Shown in pieces: positions 16,273 to 25,958 of a stretch of DNA of 64,000 bases. Position 1 is the stretch's first letter. Every line of letters begins with the position of its first letter. Made by a program: the position numbers and the translations under genes. Under the pieces are notes generated by a model. That model saw only the letters and a list, made by a program, of their open reading frames with translations, had not been told where the DNA came from and ran no database searches. Origin of the DNA: an uncultured Clostridia bacterium (GTDB lineage Bacteria; Bacillota; Clostridia; Lachnospirales; Anaerotignaceae); the NCBI GenBank assembly GCA_944383885.1, contig CALWRF010000040.1, positions 213,574 through 277,573 of the forward strand. Direction: 5' to 3'.

Positions 16273-19200
16273 ATTTGGTTTCTTTTGTAGGCTCTGTTAC
16301 ATATTCAAAATGCCTGTCCTCAAAATTACGTATAAACCGTATAACCCTGTTCCTTACTCCCGTTATGCCGGAATATAATACCGGTATAAACACAAGTGTT
16401 ATAAGGGTTGAAAGTGTAAGACCGAATATTATAACTACAGCCAAAGGTCTTTGGGTTTCCATGCCTGAGTCTTGGGAAAAGAGCATAGGGAATATACCTA
16501 TAACGGTTGTAAGTGTTGTCATAAGTATAGGTCTAAGTCTTGCGGGACCTGCCTCAAGAAGCGCTTCATTGCAGCCCAGATTATTATTGCGCCGTAACTG
16601 ATTTGTGTAGTCCACAAGAACTATGGCATTATTTACAACCATGCCTATAAGCATTATAAAGCCCAGCATTGACATGGCTGTTATTGACTGGCGTGTTACA
16701 AAAAGTCCCAGCATACCGCCTGTTATGGCTATAGGCATTGAAAACATAATTATAAACGGATAAAGCAGTGATTCAAACTGCGACGCCATAATCATGTAAA
16801 CAAGGAGTACCGAAACAATAAGGACTATAGTAAGGGTCTTCATCATTTCATTCATTGTTTCAAGGTTTCCGCCAAATGAATAGCTACAGCCCTGAGGCAT
16901 TATATAGTTATCCAGTTTTTCCTCTACTGCTTTCTGGACTTCACTCATTTCAAGGTTATTAAACCTGCCTGTAATTGTAATATATCTTTGCAGGTTCTCA
17001 CGTGAGATAGTTGTCGCGCTGTCGCCTACAGCTATTTCGGCAATTTCAGTAAGCGGTATAAGCCTTCCGTCCTGTGCGGGTATTGTAATGCTCTGGACGT
17101 CATTCAAATACTTAGCGCTGTCGCCATCATACTTAATTATAACGTCTGTTTCACTTCCGTCCGCTTTAATTGTAGTTGCCGTAACACCGCTTACAGCTGC
17201 AGAAACGGCGCTTGCCACTGATGAAGTCGTTATGCCGTATTTAGCGGCTTTTTCCCTGTTTATTATAATATTGCCTTCTGCTACGGCATCATCCATAGAA
17301 CTTTTTATGTTTTCAGCTCCCGGTATGGTATTTAAAAGCTGTACTATGTCTTTCCCAGCCTGTCTTAATGTTTCGTTGTCGTTGCCTTTTACCGTAAGGT
17401 ATAAATCCGAACCGGAACCCATAGAGCCCATAGCCATTCCGGAAGCGTATACATCAAGCTCAACCCCGGCTATATCTGAAAGCTTCAGTTTAATATCATC
17501 TGCTATCTGCCCTGTTGAGCGTGTTCTGTATTTTTTATCGCAGAACTGATACTCTAAGCTTACATAAGTTCCGTTTGCCATGGCAACAGATGTCTCTGTT
17601 TCCGGTATATCGCCTATAAGGTCAAGAGCCCTGTAAAGCATTTCCTCCGTCTTTTCAAACTTTGTTCCGTCAGGCATATAAATATAGACAGAGCATGTGC
17701 CTTCATCTGTTTCACTCATAAGTCCGCTTGTAAGAAATGGGTATGTGCATAAACTTGCTATAAATGCCGCTATAACAATAACTGTTGTTTTAACCCTGTG
17801 CCTTAAAGCTAAAGAAAGCACTTTTCTGTATGCATTGTCCAAACCATTAAGGAATTTAAGGCATATATCGCCTAAAAACGCAAATATGAAGCGTTTTTTC
17901 AGCCTTCTGCGCTTTTCCTGCCTTGAAAGCAGCTTTGAGCATGCCATTGGCACAAATGTAAGCGACACCACAAGGGAAGCTGTAAGGGCAAAGCAAATTG
18001 TTAAAGAAAGGTCTTTTACAATAGCTCCAACTGTGCCCGGTACAAACGCTATAGGTCCGAAAACAGCAACAGATGTTAAAGTTGATGCTGTTACAGCCAT
18101 TGAAACCTCTTTTGTACCGTAGTACGCAGCATCTTCCGGCGTAAAACCGCGTTTGTAGTATGTATTTATGTTTTCAAGTACAACAACAGAGTTATCAACC
18201 AGCATGCCTATGCCTATAACTATACCGCCCATTGAAATGATATTCATTGTAACGCCGGTTAAATACATCAAACCGTATGTTGCCATTATAGAAGCGGGTA
18301 TTGAAACGCCTATTATAAGCGATGACTTATAGTCCCTTAAAAACAGAAGAAGTATAAATACCGCCACAACGGCGCTTTCAAAAGCCGTGCTTGTAATGCC
18401 GCCTATTGCTGATTTTATGTAATCACTTGTTGAACTTAAAAGCTCAATATTTATATTGCCGAACTCAGATGAAAGAGAGTTTATCTCTTTTTGTATATTG
18501 TCGCTTACAGTAACTATATTTGCGTCGGACTGCTTTGAAATGGAAAGCACTATGCCTTCTTCGCCGTTTATAATAGTTTTAATATTCTGCTCTTTTTCTG
18601 CCTTTTTAACATCAGCAACATCGCTTACATGGATAATATTGCCCTGTTTTGTTAATACAGGCACATTTTTTATATCCTCTTCCGATTTATACTGACCTAA
18701 AGCTCTAAGCTGCATGGAAGAGTCGCCCTGCGTTACACTTCCGGCTCCTGCGTTTGAGTTTTCCCTTGATATGGCGTTTGAAATATCATCTATTGTTATG
18801 CCGTAACCGCTTAACCTTACTGGGTCAACAGTTACATCTATTTCGTACTGTCTTCCGCCCCATATTTCAACTGCCGATACGCCTTCTATGCTCTCAAAAC
18901 GGCTTTTTATCCTGTCGTTTACAATGTTATAAAGGGAATATGCGTTATAATCAGCGCTTCTTACGCCTATAATCATTGTTCCTGTTTCCTGCTGTATGTC
19001 GTATTTATATATAGACGGCTTTTCAGCATCATCAGGCAGATATGCCATTTCCAGCTTATCCCTTACGTCGTTTGTCTTTTTATCTATATCAACGCCGTCT
19101 TTAAACTCAAGTGTTACCTGTGAATATCCCAAACTGGAATAAGACCGTATATTTTTTACCCCGGTAACAGTAGAAAGTACTTTTTCCAAAGGCTTTGTTA

Positions 19201-19384
19201 CCATTTCCTCTACTTCTTCCGGTCCTGCTCCTTCATAAGATGTGCTTACGGCAATCATTGGATAGTCAATAGACGGCATAAAGGCTATTTCCAGATACTC
19301 ATGGGCTACCAAACCGCCTAAAAATACCATAAGTATTATCATAACTGTTGTTACAGGACGTTTTATTGATATTTTAGAGAGCAT
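16271..19384 (-). CDS. RND-family efflux transporter, inner-membrane pump
   Basis: A 1037-residue pump of the AcrB/SwrC (HAE/HAE-like) group, full length, with the usual 12-helix duplicated layout. Helix 1 is at about 11-30, followed by the periplasmic loop DYPMIAVSTSYEGAGPEEVEEMVTKPLE. The proton-relay region reads GIVIGIGMLVDNSVVVLENI, in which one of the two helix-4 aspartates of AcrB is kept and the other is Asn, as in many Firmicute homologues. The FMLIGMVVNNAIVLVDYTN motif is in the second half. The gene is three bases downstream of its adaptor, and its GGGGAGG site lies inside the adaptor 3' end. In single-membrane bacteria such pairs export lipophilic compounds; the substrate here is unknown. 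Confidence 0.93.
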   Translation of the reverse strand: MLSKISIKRPVTTVMIILMVFLGGLVAHEYLEIAFMPSIDYPMIAVSTSYEGAGPEEVEEMVTKPLEKVLSTVTGVKNIRSYSSLGYSQVTLEFKDGVDIDKKTNDVRDKLEMAYLPDDAEKPSIYKYDIQQETGTMIIGVRSADYNAYSLYNIVNDRIKSRFESIEGVSAVEIWGGRQYEIDVTVDPVRLSGYGITIDDISNAISRENSNAGAGSVTQGDSSMQLRALGQYKSEEDIKNVPVLTKQGNIIHVSDVADVKKAEKEQNIKTIINGEEGIVLSISKQSDANIVTVSDNIQKEINSLSSEFGNINIELLSSTSDYIKSAIGGITSTAFESAVVAVFILLLFLRDYKSSLIIGVSIPASIMATYGLMYLTGVTMNIISMGGIVIGIGMLVDNSVVVLENINTYYKRGFTPEDAAYYGTKEVSMAVTASTLTSVAVFGPIAFVPGTVGAIVKDLSLTICFALTASLVVSLTFVPMACSKLLSRQEKRRRLKKRFIFAFLGDICLKFLNGLDNAYRKVLSLALRHRVKTTVIVIAAFIASLCTYPFLTSGLMSETDEGTCSVYIYMPDGTKFEKTEEMLYRALDLIGDIPETETSVAMANGTYVSLEYQFCDKKYRTRSTGQIADDIKLKLSDIAGVELDVYASGMAMGSMGSGSDLYLTVKGNDNETLRQAGKDIVQLLNTIPGAENIKSSMDDAVAEGNIIINREKAAKYGITTSSVASAVSAAVSGVTATTIKADGSETDVIIKYDGDSAKYLNDVQSITIPAQDGRLIPLTEIAEIAVGDSATTISRENLQRYITITGRFNNLEMSEVQKAVEEKLDNYIMPQGCSYSFGGNLETMNEMMKTLTIVLIVSVLLVYMIMASQFESLLYPFIIMFSMPIAITGGMLGLFVTRQSITAMSMLGFIMLIGMVVNNAIVLVDYTNQLRRNNNLGCNEALLEAGPARLRPILMTTLTTVIGIFPMLFSQDSGMETQRPLAVVIIFGLTLSTLITLVFIPVLYSGITGVRNRVIRFIRNFEDRHFEYVTEPTKETK

Positions 19385-19387
19385 AAA

Positions 19388-20842
19388 TTATTCCTCCCCT
19401 TTTGCAATTTCAGCCGGCTCAGCGCTTTTTTGGTTATTGCTTTGCGCATCATTTGAATCCGGCTCGCTTATATCAGTATTGCCTTTGGATTCAGCGCTGC
19501 CGTTTACAATTCTTACTGTATCGCCGTTATTAAGGTATGAGCTGCCATTTACAACAACCTCATCGCCTTCATTTAATCCGCTTAAAATCTCAACGCAGGT
19601 GCCGTTATCAAGACCTGTTGTTACATCAACTCTTTGTGCCTTTGAATCTTTAACAACATATACATACTCGCTTAAACTGTCTATAAGCACTGCGTTCTTA
19701 TCAAGCACTATATTGTCCGAGCTTTTGTTCTTTACAAACTTAACTTCAGCGAACATTCCGCTTTTAAGCTTCCCGTCAGGGTTATCAATTTCTATTGAAA
19801 CGGGAAAAGTACCGTCTGTATTGGCTCCCGGCGCAATTGTGGAAATCCTGCCTTTAAAAGGCTCATTTGAATATGAATCGACAGTTATTTCCGCCGTATC
19901 GCCTACAGAAAGGGAATTAACTATATCCTCCGATACGTTAATCTCTATTTTTACTTTGCTTAAATCGACTATAACAAAAGGCATGTCCCCAGTTAAAACA
20001 GAGCCTGATACAGCATTACAGCTTAAAACAGTGCCTGATATAGGGCTTTTAACATTTGAGTCCGCAATATCCTTTTTATAAGACTGCATTTGAGCCGCCT
20101 GAGCATTCTTTTGGGCTATGGCTGAGTCAAGGCTGTTCTGGGCGCGTTTCTTATTTTCAGCCAATGTCTCATTTACAAGCAAATCGTAGCTGTACTGAGC
20201 CGAGTCAAGAGCTTCTTTGGCATCTTTAGTGTTTCTCTCAGCTTCGTCATAGGCGTTTTTAAGATTTGTAAGCTCTGTCTGTGAAACAGCGCCGCTTGAA
20301 AACAGTGCGTTTGCCGAATCATAATCTCTTTTGGCTGTATCAAGCTGCGCCTTTGCCGTATCATAAGACCTTTGTGCCGATGAAACCGCCGTTTTGCTGT
20401 TTTCTATCTGCTGCTTCATTTGAGAGCCTTCCACCTGTTCCAGTTCTGTTTGGGCTGACTGTATATTGGCATCTGCTGAAGCAAGCGACGCGTTTAACAC
20501 ATTTATATTATTTTGAATGTCGGAAATATCCAGGCTGAAAAGCACATCTCCTGCTTTAACACTGTCCCCAACATCAAAGTTTACGTCTGTTACCTTTACA
20601 CCTGTTCTTGGAGAAGCTACCTCTACGGTTTTAAATGGCTGCACCGTACCGGAAAACATTGATTTTTCCTCAATAGCCCCTTTTTTAACAATACTTGTTT
20701 CAACAGCTACGCTGTCAGGGTCGTAATAAGCTGAATCGGCAGATGACACAGATGAAGATGCCGCCGGAGTACCGGATTGTCCGCAGCCGGATAAAACTGC
20801 TGCGCATAATATAAAAGCTATTGGCAAAGTCTTATGTTTCAC
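19388..20842 (-). CDS. RND efflux adaptor subunit (membrane fusion protein), lipoprotein
   Basis: A 484-residue membrane-fusion protein. The N-terminus is a lipoprotein signal peptide with lipobox LSGC, giving a lipidated Cys at residue 20, followed by a Ser/Ala-rich linker. Residues about 63-100 form the first half of the lipoyl (barrel-sandwich) domain. A long alpha-helical coiled coil full of A, Q, K and D spans roughly 115-255. The second lipoyl half (DIADSNVKSPISGTVLSCNAVSG) and beta-barrel domain follow. The C-terminal 35 residues are low-complexity and acidic. The start is GTG after AAGGAGG. It is first in the operon with the pump gene. No TolC-like protein is present, as expected for a Gram-positive cell. 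Confidence 0.92.
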   Translation of the reverse strand: MKHKTLPIAFILCAAVLSGCGQSGTPAASSSVSSADSAYYDPDSVAVETSIVKKGAIEEKSMFSGTVQPFKTVEVASPRTGVKVTDVNFDVGDSVKAGDVLFSLDISDIQNNINVLNASLASADANIQSAQTELEQVEGSQMKQQIENSKTAVSSAQRSYDTAKAQLDTAKRDYDSANALFSSGAVSQTELTNLKNAYDEAERNTKDAKEALDSAQYSYDLLVNETLAENKKRAQNSLDSAIAQKNAQAAQMQSYKKDIADSNVKSPISGTVLSCNAVSGSVLTGDMPFVIVDLSKVKIEINVSEDIVNSLSVGDTAEITVDSYSNEPFKGRISTIAPGANTDGTFPVSIEIDNPDGKLKSGMFAEVKFVKNKSSDNIVLDKNAVLIDSLSEYVYVVKDSKAQRVDVTTGLDNGTCVEILSGLNEGDEVVVNGSSYLNNGDTVRIVNGSAESKGNTDISEPDSNDAQSNNQKSAEPAEIAKGEE

Positions 20843-20924
20843 TTTGTTATGCCTCCTTTAATTATTTTCATTAACTGAATTTTTCTTTTCAGTATAATTA
20901 TACATATATTGGGGCATGTTGTTT

Positions 20925-20952
20925 CTTAAGATTAGTTTAAATGATTCTTAAG
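20925..20952. promoter_or_regulatory. 28-bp palindrome upstream of the RND operon
   Basis: CTTAAG at both ends with centre TTTAAA, an imperfect dyad centred at 20938/20939. It sits immediately upstream of a TATAAT (20902-20897, minus strand) at the place of the -35 box, so it is a candidate operator for the efflux operon. Confidence 0.5.
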
Positions 20953-20971
20953 TAAATATGAACATCTGAAA

Positions 20972-21016
20972 ATACAGTAAAAATCAATATTTTTCATATA
21001 CAGTGTGATACTGTAT
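20972..21016. promoter_or_regulatory. Three ATACAGT half-sites, two as a dyad
   Basis: ATACAGT-GTGAT-ACTGTAT forms a perfect 7-bp inverted repeat at 20998-21016, and another ATACAGT lies at 20972-20978. The cluster is in the gap between yjbQ and the RND operon and looks like a repressor or activator site; the cognate regulator is not in the window. Confidence 0.4.
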
Positions 21017-21033
21017 TATAAATTAACGCAAAT

Positions 21034-21076
21034 AAAAAAGCGTTTATTAAACATATTTCTGCTTAAATAAACGCTT
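21034..21076 (-). terminator. Terminator after yjbQ
   Basis: An 11-bp perfect stem (AAGCGTTTATT/AATAAACGCTT) followed by six T on the minus strand. Confidence 0.85.
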
Positions 21077-21094
21077 ATTTAGGTGCAATATTTT

Positions 21095-21499
21095 TCAGCC
21101 TTCAATTATTTTTACAAAAACCGTTCTGTTTCGCGGTCCGTCAAACTCGGCAAAATATATATCCTGCCACATGCCCAAAACCGGCTTTGAATCACTTATT
21201 ATTACCGTTTGGCTAAAACCCATTAAAGACGCCTTGATATGCGATGCCGAGTTGCCTTCACAATGAAGATAATTGTCTTCTAAAGGCACTATTTTATCAA
21301 GCTCAGTAAGAATATCTTTTTTTACATCGGGGTCGGCATTTTCGTTAATTGTAATACCGCCTGTTGTGTGGCTGGAAAATACAACGCAAATGCCGTTTTT
21401 AACGCCGCTTTTATATATAATCTCTTTAACTTGAGGAGTAATATCCACAAGCTGGTTTCTGAATGATGTTTTAACTTTAAAAGAACAAACTTCCGACAT
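21095..21499 (-). CDS. yjbQ: YjbQ/UPF0047 family protein (secondary thiamine-phosphate synthase family)
   Basis: A 134-residue single-domain protein of the YjbQ/UPF0047 family. The conserved core is CVVFSSHTTGGITINENADPDV (about residues 38-59) and GNSASHIKASLMGFSQTV (about 82-99), with His residues that bind metal or phosphate in solved members. The E. coli protein has weak thiamine-phosphate synthase activity, but the true function of the family is unsettled. It is monocistronic here with a GGAGG site and its own terminator. It lies 18 kb from the TPP-regulated importer and shows no riboswitch, so no thiamine link can be drawn from context. Confidence 0.9.
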   Translation of the reverse strand: MSEVCSFKVKTSFRNQLVDITPQVKEIIYKSGVKNGICVVFSSHTTGGITINENADPDVKKDILTELDKIVPLEDNYLHCEGNSASHIKASLMGFSQTVIISDSKPVLGMWQDIYFAEFDGPRNRTVFVKIIEG

Positions 21500-21642
21500 A
21501 AAACTTCCTCCTTAATTTTTTAATATATTAAATACAGTTTTTGCCATAAATTCTGTTTCAATAAACAATATTTTTTTCAAAATAAAAATGACTGCTGTGG
21601 CGCAGTTATAACAAATAGCTGCCGAATGTAAAATATGCGCCT

Positions 21643-22068
21643 TTATTCTTTTTCAAATAAATCCTCTAAATAATAATAAGGGGTTTTTGAGCCGATTACA
21701 GTATAAAAAAACGGGTCTTTCCGTATAGTATCAGGGGAATTTATAATAAAGTTGTTGAAACCTTCGGCTTCCTCACCGGAATTCAGGTATATTGTTGTTT
21801 TATAACTGTAACCCGTATATCCAAAAGATAAACCGCTTCTTTTTACTCTTAAACTGTTAAGGCTATCTATTACATAATCAATATCTTTTTGCTTTTCTAT
21901 ACGAATATCCTTTCCGGTATTCCCGTCAAAAACCACTATCTCTTTTACATCTTTTGGGTCTAAATCCGTTGCCCCCAAAGGCGCGTTATACCAAAGTATG
22001 CCTATTGCCGCCGCAACAATAAAAGCCCCCAATATTATTTTCAGTTTCCGTTTATTTCTGCCTTTCAA
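21643..22068 (-). CDS. Hypothetical membrane-anchored protein
   Basis: A 141-residue protein not recognised as a named family. The start is TTG after GGAGAGG. Residues 1-9 are strongly basic, then one hydrophobic helix (about 9-26) places the remaining 115 residues outside the cell. The exterior part is a mixed alpha/beta domain with KEIVVFDGNTGKDIRIEKQKDIDYVIDSLNSL, which resembles small anchored domains common in Firmicutes that accompany copper-amine-oxidase-like or DUF5301 proteins. That resemblance is weak. It is divergent from the ABC-F gene beside it and seems to stand alone. Confidence 0.7.
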   Translation of the reverse strand: MKGRNKRKLKIILGAFIVAAAIGILWYNAPLGATDLDPKDVKEIVVFDGNTGKDIRIEKQKDIDYVIDSLNSLRVKRSGLSFGYTGYSYKTTIYLNSGEEAEGFNNFIINSPDTIRKDPFFYTVIGSKTPYYYLEDLFEKE

Positions 22069-22158
22069 AACAGCCTCTCCCCTTTTCTTGACTTTTATTT
22101 TCTATTTTACTATATTTATTAATAATATTAAACTAATTTCAGAAACGGAGTTTTAAAT

Positions 22159-23970
22159 TTGAATATATTATCGGCAGAAAACATAACTTTATCATTTACT
22201 GATAAAACACTACTTAATGATATTTCTTTTTTCATACAGGAAAACGACAAAATAGGTGTTATAGGCATTAACGGAACGGGAAAGTCTACACTTTTAAAAA
22301 TAATATCAGGTATTGAGCAGCCGCAAAAAGGCTCTGTTACAATGGCAAACGGCATAATCGTACGCTACCTTTCCCAGCACCCTGTATTTGAAAAAGATGA
22401 AACCGTTTTGGAATACGTGCTGGAAAACAACCGAAAAAGCGACCATGCATGGGATATACAAACAGAGGCAAAGTCACTTTTAACACGCTTTGGACTTAAT
22501 GATTACAATCAAAAGCTTTCATCTCTTTCCGGCGGACAAAAAAAGCGCGTATGCCTTATATCTGTCCTTGTTTCACCTGCGGACATACTTGTCCTTGATG
22601 AGCCTACAAACCATTTAGACAGTGAAATGGCTGGCTATTTGGAAAATTATCTTAAAAAATTTAAAGGCGCCCTTGTAATGGTTACACACGACAGATATTT
22701 TCTTGACAGCGTAACAAATAAAATAGTTGAAATTGACAAAGGCTCACTTTATACTTACGACACAAACTATTCCGGTTTTTTAGCCCTTAAAGCCGAAAGG
22801 GAAGACATGGCAATAGCCAGTGACAGAAAAAGAAAATCCATACTGAAAACGGAATTAAAATGGATACAGCGCGGCGCCCTTGCCCGTTCCACAAAGCAGA
22901 AAGCCCGTATTGAGCGCTACGAGGAAATGAAAAACAAGGAAGATTTCAAGCGTGACGAAACACTAAAAATAGGCTCTGTTGCCTCACGTCTTGGAAAAAC
23001 AATAATAGAGCTTGAAAACGTGTCGAAACAGTATAACGGCAAAACTCTTTTCAGCAATTTTTCGTATATATTCCTTAAAGGCGACCGTGTAGGCTTTATA
23101 GGCAAAAACGGCTGCGGAAAAACTACCCTTATGAAAATTATAGCCGGCATTGAACAGCCCGACACAGGCAAAGTTACAATAGGGCAGACAGTCAAAATAG
23201 GCTACTACACCCAAGAGATAGAAAACGAGGACACAGGGCGTATTTCATATATGGACCCGGAAAAAAAGGTAATAGATTACATTCGGGATACAGCAGAATA
23301 TGTTAAAACTCCGGAAGGCACTGCTTCTGCTTCGCAAATGCTTGAAAAATTCCTTTTTCCTCCATACCTCCAGCACAGCCAGATAAAACGCCTTTCAGGC
23401 GGCGAAAAAAGGCGACTTAACCTTCTTCGGGTGCTTATGGAAGAGCCAAATGTGCTTATATTTGACGAGCCTACAAACGATTTAGACATAGCCACAATGA
23501 CTATACTGGAAGAATTTCTGGACTCATTTGAAGGCGTTGTTATTACAGTATCCCATGACAGGTATTTCCTTGACAGAACTGTAAAGCGTATATTTGCTTT
23601 TGAATCAGGCGGTGTTATAAAACAGTATGAAGGCGGGTACACCGACTATTCGCTTAAAAAAACTGATGAATACGAAATTTCACAACAGAAAGAACAGAAA
23701 AAAGAATATAAAGCCTCACACGAAAAGAAACTGAAATTCACATTTAAGGAACAGAAAGAATATGAAACAATAGAAAGCGAAATAGCCGCCCTTGAGGAAA
23801 AGCTTGAAAACACAGAAAAAGAAATGGCTCTGAACGCAACGGATTTTGTAAAATTAGAGGAGCTTTCAAATATAAAAGAGGAAACGGAAAACGCGCTTAA
23901 CGAAAAAATGGAACGCTGGGAATATCTTGAAGATTTAAACCAGAAAATACAGGAACAGAATAAAAAATAA
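22159..23970 (+). CDS. ABC-F family ATPase (Uup-like)
   Basis: A 603-residue soluble ATPase with two ABC domains and no membrane segments. The first Walker A (GINGTGKST) is at residues 36-44, followed by LSGGQKKR and LDEPTNHLD. The interdomain linker is rich in basic residues (about 225-275). The second domain has GKNGCGKTT, LSGGEKRR and FDEPTNDLD. The C-terminal 90 residues form a charged coiled coil (EYETIESEIAALEEKLENTEKEM), which is typical of Uup rather than EttA. ABC-F proteins act on the ribosome; Uup is linked to ribosome assembly and branched DNA. The start is TTG, 8 bases after ACGGAG. It is transcribed alone and ends at a strong terminator. Confidence 0.93.
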   Translation: MNILSAENITLSFTDKTLLNDISFFIQENDKIGVIGINGTGKSTLLKIISGIEQPQKGSVTMANGIIVRYLSQHPVFEKDETVLEYVLENNRKSDHAWDIQTEAKSLLTRFGLNDYNQKLSSLSGGQKKRVCLISVLVSPADILVLDEPTNHLDSEMAGYLENYLKKFKGALVMVTHDRYFLDSVTNKIVEIDKGSLYTYDTNYSGFLALKAEREDMAIASDRKRKSILKTELKWIQRGALARSTKQKARIERYEEMKNKEDFKRDETLKIGSVASRLGKTIIELENVSKQYNGKTLFSNFSYIFLKGDRVGFIGKNGCGKTTLMKIIAGIEQPDTGKVTIGQTVKIGYYTQEIENEDTGRISYMDPEKKVIDYIRDTAEYVKTPEGTASASQMLEKFLFPPYLQHSQIKRLSGGEKRRLNLLRVLMEEPNVLIFDEPTNDLDIATMTILEEFLDSFEGVVITVSHDRYFLDRTVKRIFAFESGGVIKQYEGGYTDYSLKKTDEYEISQQKEQKKEYKASHEKKLKFTFKEQKEYETIESEIAALEEKLENTEKEMALNATDFVKLEELSNIKEETENALNEKMERWEYLEDLNQKIQEQNKK

Positions 23971-23975
23971 AATTA

Positions 23976-24013
23976 CAGGCTGTTTGAATTTAACCAAACA
24001 GCCTGTTTGTTTT
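23976..24013 (+). terminator. Terminator after the Uup-like gene
   Basis: An 11-bp perfect stem (CAGGCTGTTTG/CAAACAGCCTG) followed by TTTGTTTT. Confidence 0.92.
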
Positions 24014-24108
24014 ATAGATATAAGGCTTAAATATACCGCCGTTAAACATATTTTAACTTTAATAATAAGCACATTTGAAGGGGATATATTTTCTATTTAA
24101 GGGGATAT

Positions 24109-24537
24109 TTAACCATGAAGCTCGTCGATGTCGTTTACCGGCTTTTTAAGTCCTTCTATCTTTTTTCCATTTTTCTCGCAGTAGTCCCACAAAGCCGCAT
24201 GTATTGCTTCTTCCGCAAGACATGAGCAGTGCACTTTAACCGGAGGAAGTCCGTCAAGGGCTTCCATAACAGCTTTATTTGTAACATCCATAGCCTCATC
24301 AACAGATTTGCCTTTTACAAGCTCTGTAGCCATACTGCTTGTTGCAACGGCGGCGCCGCAGCCGAATGTTTTAAACTTAGCGTCACGCACTATTCCGTTT
24401 TCATCAATATCAAGATATATTTTCATTATATCGCCGCATTTGGCGTTACCTACTGTTCCAACGCCGTCAGCATCTTCTATCTGCCCCATATTCCTCGGGT
24501 TCATAAAATGGTCCATAACTTTAGCTGAGTATTCCAT
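24109..24537 (-). CDS. nifU: Iron-sulfur cluster scaffold protein (IscU/NifU N-terminal type)
   Basis: A 142-residue scaffold for Fe-S cluster assembly. The three ligand cysteines are C34 (GNAKCGD), C60 (FGCGAA) and C104 (HCSCLAE), and the conserved D36 is present. The protein consists only of the IscU-like domain; the NifU C-terminal domains are missing, as in most Clostridia. It lies 18 bases after the cysteine desulfurase gene and has its own AAGGAGG. The pair is the minimal housekeeping or ISC-like module of anaerobic Firmicutes. There is no IscR, chaperone or ferredoxin gene beside it. Confidence 0.95.
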   Translation of the reverse strand: MEYSAKVMDHFMNPRNMGQIEDADGVGTVGNAKCGDIMKIYLDIDENGIVRDAKFKTFGCGAAVATSSMATELVKGKSVDEAMDVTNKAVMEALDGLPPVKVHCSCLAEEAIHAALWDYCEKNGKKIEGLKKPVNDIDELHG

Positions 24538-24555
24538 ATATAGCGCCTCCTTGAT

Positions 24556-25740
24556 TTATACAGCTTTTCCGCCTTTTAAATAATCCTCATATAAAGGCGA
24601 CATTTCTCTTAATCTTTTTACTATAGGTATTAATTCTTTAATAAGGTAATCCACTTCCTCTGCCGTGTTTTCTTTTGAAAGTGTAATTCTAAGCGAGCCA
24701 TGAGCCTTTTCATGTTCAAGACCAATGGCTAAAAGCACATGCGACGGGTCAAGGGAACCTGATGTGCAGGCACTTCCGCTTGAAGCGCATATCCCTTTGC
24801 TGTTAAGAAGCAGAAGCAGGCTTTCGCCTTCTATAAACTCAAATGAAATATTTACATTTCCGGGAAGTCTTTTTTCCCTGTGTCCGTTTAACCGGCAGAA
24901 ATCAATGTTTTCCGTTATTCCCTTAATAACTCTTTCTCTGAGCATTGTAAGGTATTTGCTTGTTTCATCAATTTCCGCCGCAGCAAGCTCTATAGCTTTG
25001 CCCATTCCAACAATACCGGCTGTGTTTTCCGTTCCGGCTCTTTTGCCTTTTTCCTGTCCGCCGCCGTGAATAAGGTTTGAAATTGTAATGCCTTTTCTAA
25101 TATAAAGCACGCCAACGCCTTTCGGCGCCCCAAGCTTATGACCGCTCATTGAAAGCATATCTATATTCATTTCGTTTACATCAATTTTAACATGACCAAC
25201 TGCCTGAACAGCGTCTGTATGGAAATAAATACCATTTTCTCTGGCTATTTTGCCTATTTCGGCTATAGGCTCTATAGTACCTATTTCGTTATTGGCAAAC
25301 ATTACGGATATAAGTACAGTATCCGCTCTTATGGCATTTTTTAAGTCTTCAGGGGATATAAGCCCGTATTTGTCAACAGGAAGATATGTAATATCCCAGC
25401 CATGTTTTTCAAGAAACTCGCATGTATGCAGTACGGCATGATGTTCAATCTGAGTTGTTATAATATGTTTTCCCTTTTTGCTTAAAGCATCTGCCGTACC
25501 TTTAATAGCCCAGTTGTCGCTTTCGCTTCCGCCGGCTGTAAAATAAATTTCGTCTTTTTGAGCGCCTATTGCCTTTGCCACCTGCTCTCTTGCCTTTTCA
25601 ACAGCCTTGCGGCTTTGGGCAGCTATATCATACACACTTGAAGCATTAGCGTAAATGTCGCTGAAATACGGCATTATTTCGGTTAAAACTTCTTTTCTTA
25701 CAGGTGTTGTTGCAGCGTTGTCAAAATATATTGTTTTCAT
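24556..25740 (-). CDS. nifS: Cysteine desulfurase (NifS/IscS type)
   Basis: A 394-residue PLP enzyme that takes sulfur from cysteine and passes it to the IscU-type scaffold encoded next. The PLP lysine is K202 in [14 protein letters not shown], with H100-H101 in the substrate-stacking position. The persulfide-forming cysteine is C325 in [18 protein letters not shown], on the long flexible loop that marks group I (NifS/IscS) enzymes. Length is normal. A near-consensus promoter (TTGACA-17-TAGTAT) lies about 60 bases upstream. A second desulfurase is encoded at 49 kb. Confidence 0.96.
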   Translation of the reverse strand: MKTIYFDNAATTPVRKEVLTEIMPYFSDIYANASSVYDIAAQSRKAVEKAREQVAKAIGAQKDEIYFTAGGSESDNWAIKGTADALSKKGKHIITTQIEHHAVLHTCEFLEKHGWDITYLPVDKYGLISPEDLKNAIRADTVLISVMFANNEIGTIEPIAEIGKIARENGIYFHTDAVQAVGHVKIDVNEMNIDMLSMSGHKLGAPKGVGVLYIRKGITISNLIHGGGQEKGKRAGTENTAGIVGMGKAIELAAAEIDETSKYLTMLRERVIKGITENIDFCRLNGHREKRLPGNVNISFEFIEGESLLLLLNSKGICASSGSACTSGSLDPSHVLLAIGLEHEKAHGSLRITLSKENTAEEVDYLIKELIPIVKRLREMSPLYEDYLKGGKAV

Positions 25741-25803
25741 AAAAGCACCAGCCTGCTATAGTAAATATCAGTTTTCCTATCTTTTTAATATGTTTACATG
25801 TAT

Positions 25804-25832
25804 ATACTACTATTCAGATATGATTTTGTCAA
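25804..25832 (-). promoter_or_regulatory. Promoter of nifS-nifU
   Basis: Perfect TTGACA, 17-base spacer, TAGTAT on the minus strand. Confidence 0.75.
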
Positions 25833-25855
25833 TATCTATTTTTAAATTTTTTTCT

Positions 25856-25899
25856 AATTGTACTTAGCAATATAAAATAATAGTTGCTATTAAGTAATT
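25856..25899. promoter_or_regulatory. Putative LysR operator upstream of the regulator gene
   Basis: TAGCAA at 25865-25870 pairs with TTGCTA at 25884-25889 (13 bases apart). The minus strand of 25884-25897 reads TTACTTAATAGCAA, which matches 11 of 14 positions of TTACTTTTAAGCAA at 26903-26916 before the cyclodeaminase gene. The shared sequence suggests one regulator, most simply the LysR protein encoded between the two sites. Confidence 0.5.
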
Positions 25900-25958
25900 A
25901 ACTATGACATATACGCATATTTTTATGCTATAATTTTATTATCAAGGAGGCGGTATAT

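Noticed and set aside
19437..20081. 214-codon frame opposite the RND adaptor gene
   Set aside because: Antisense to a clear membrane-fusion protein; serine/threonine-rich shadow.
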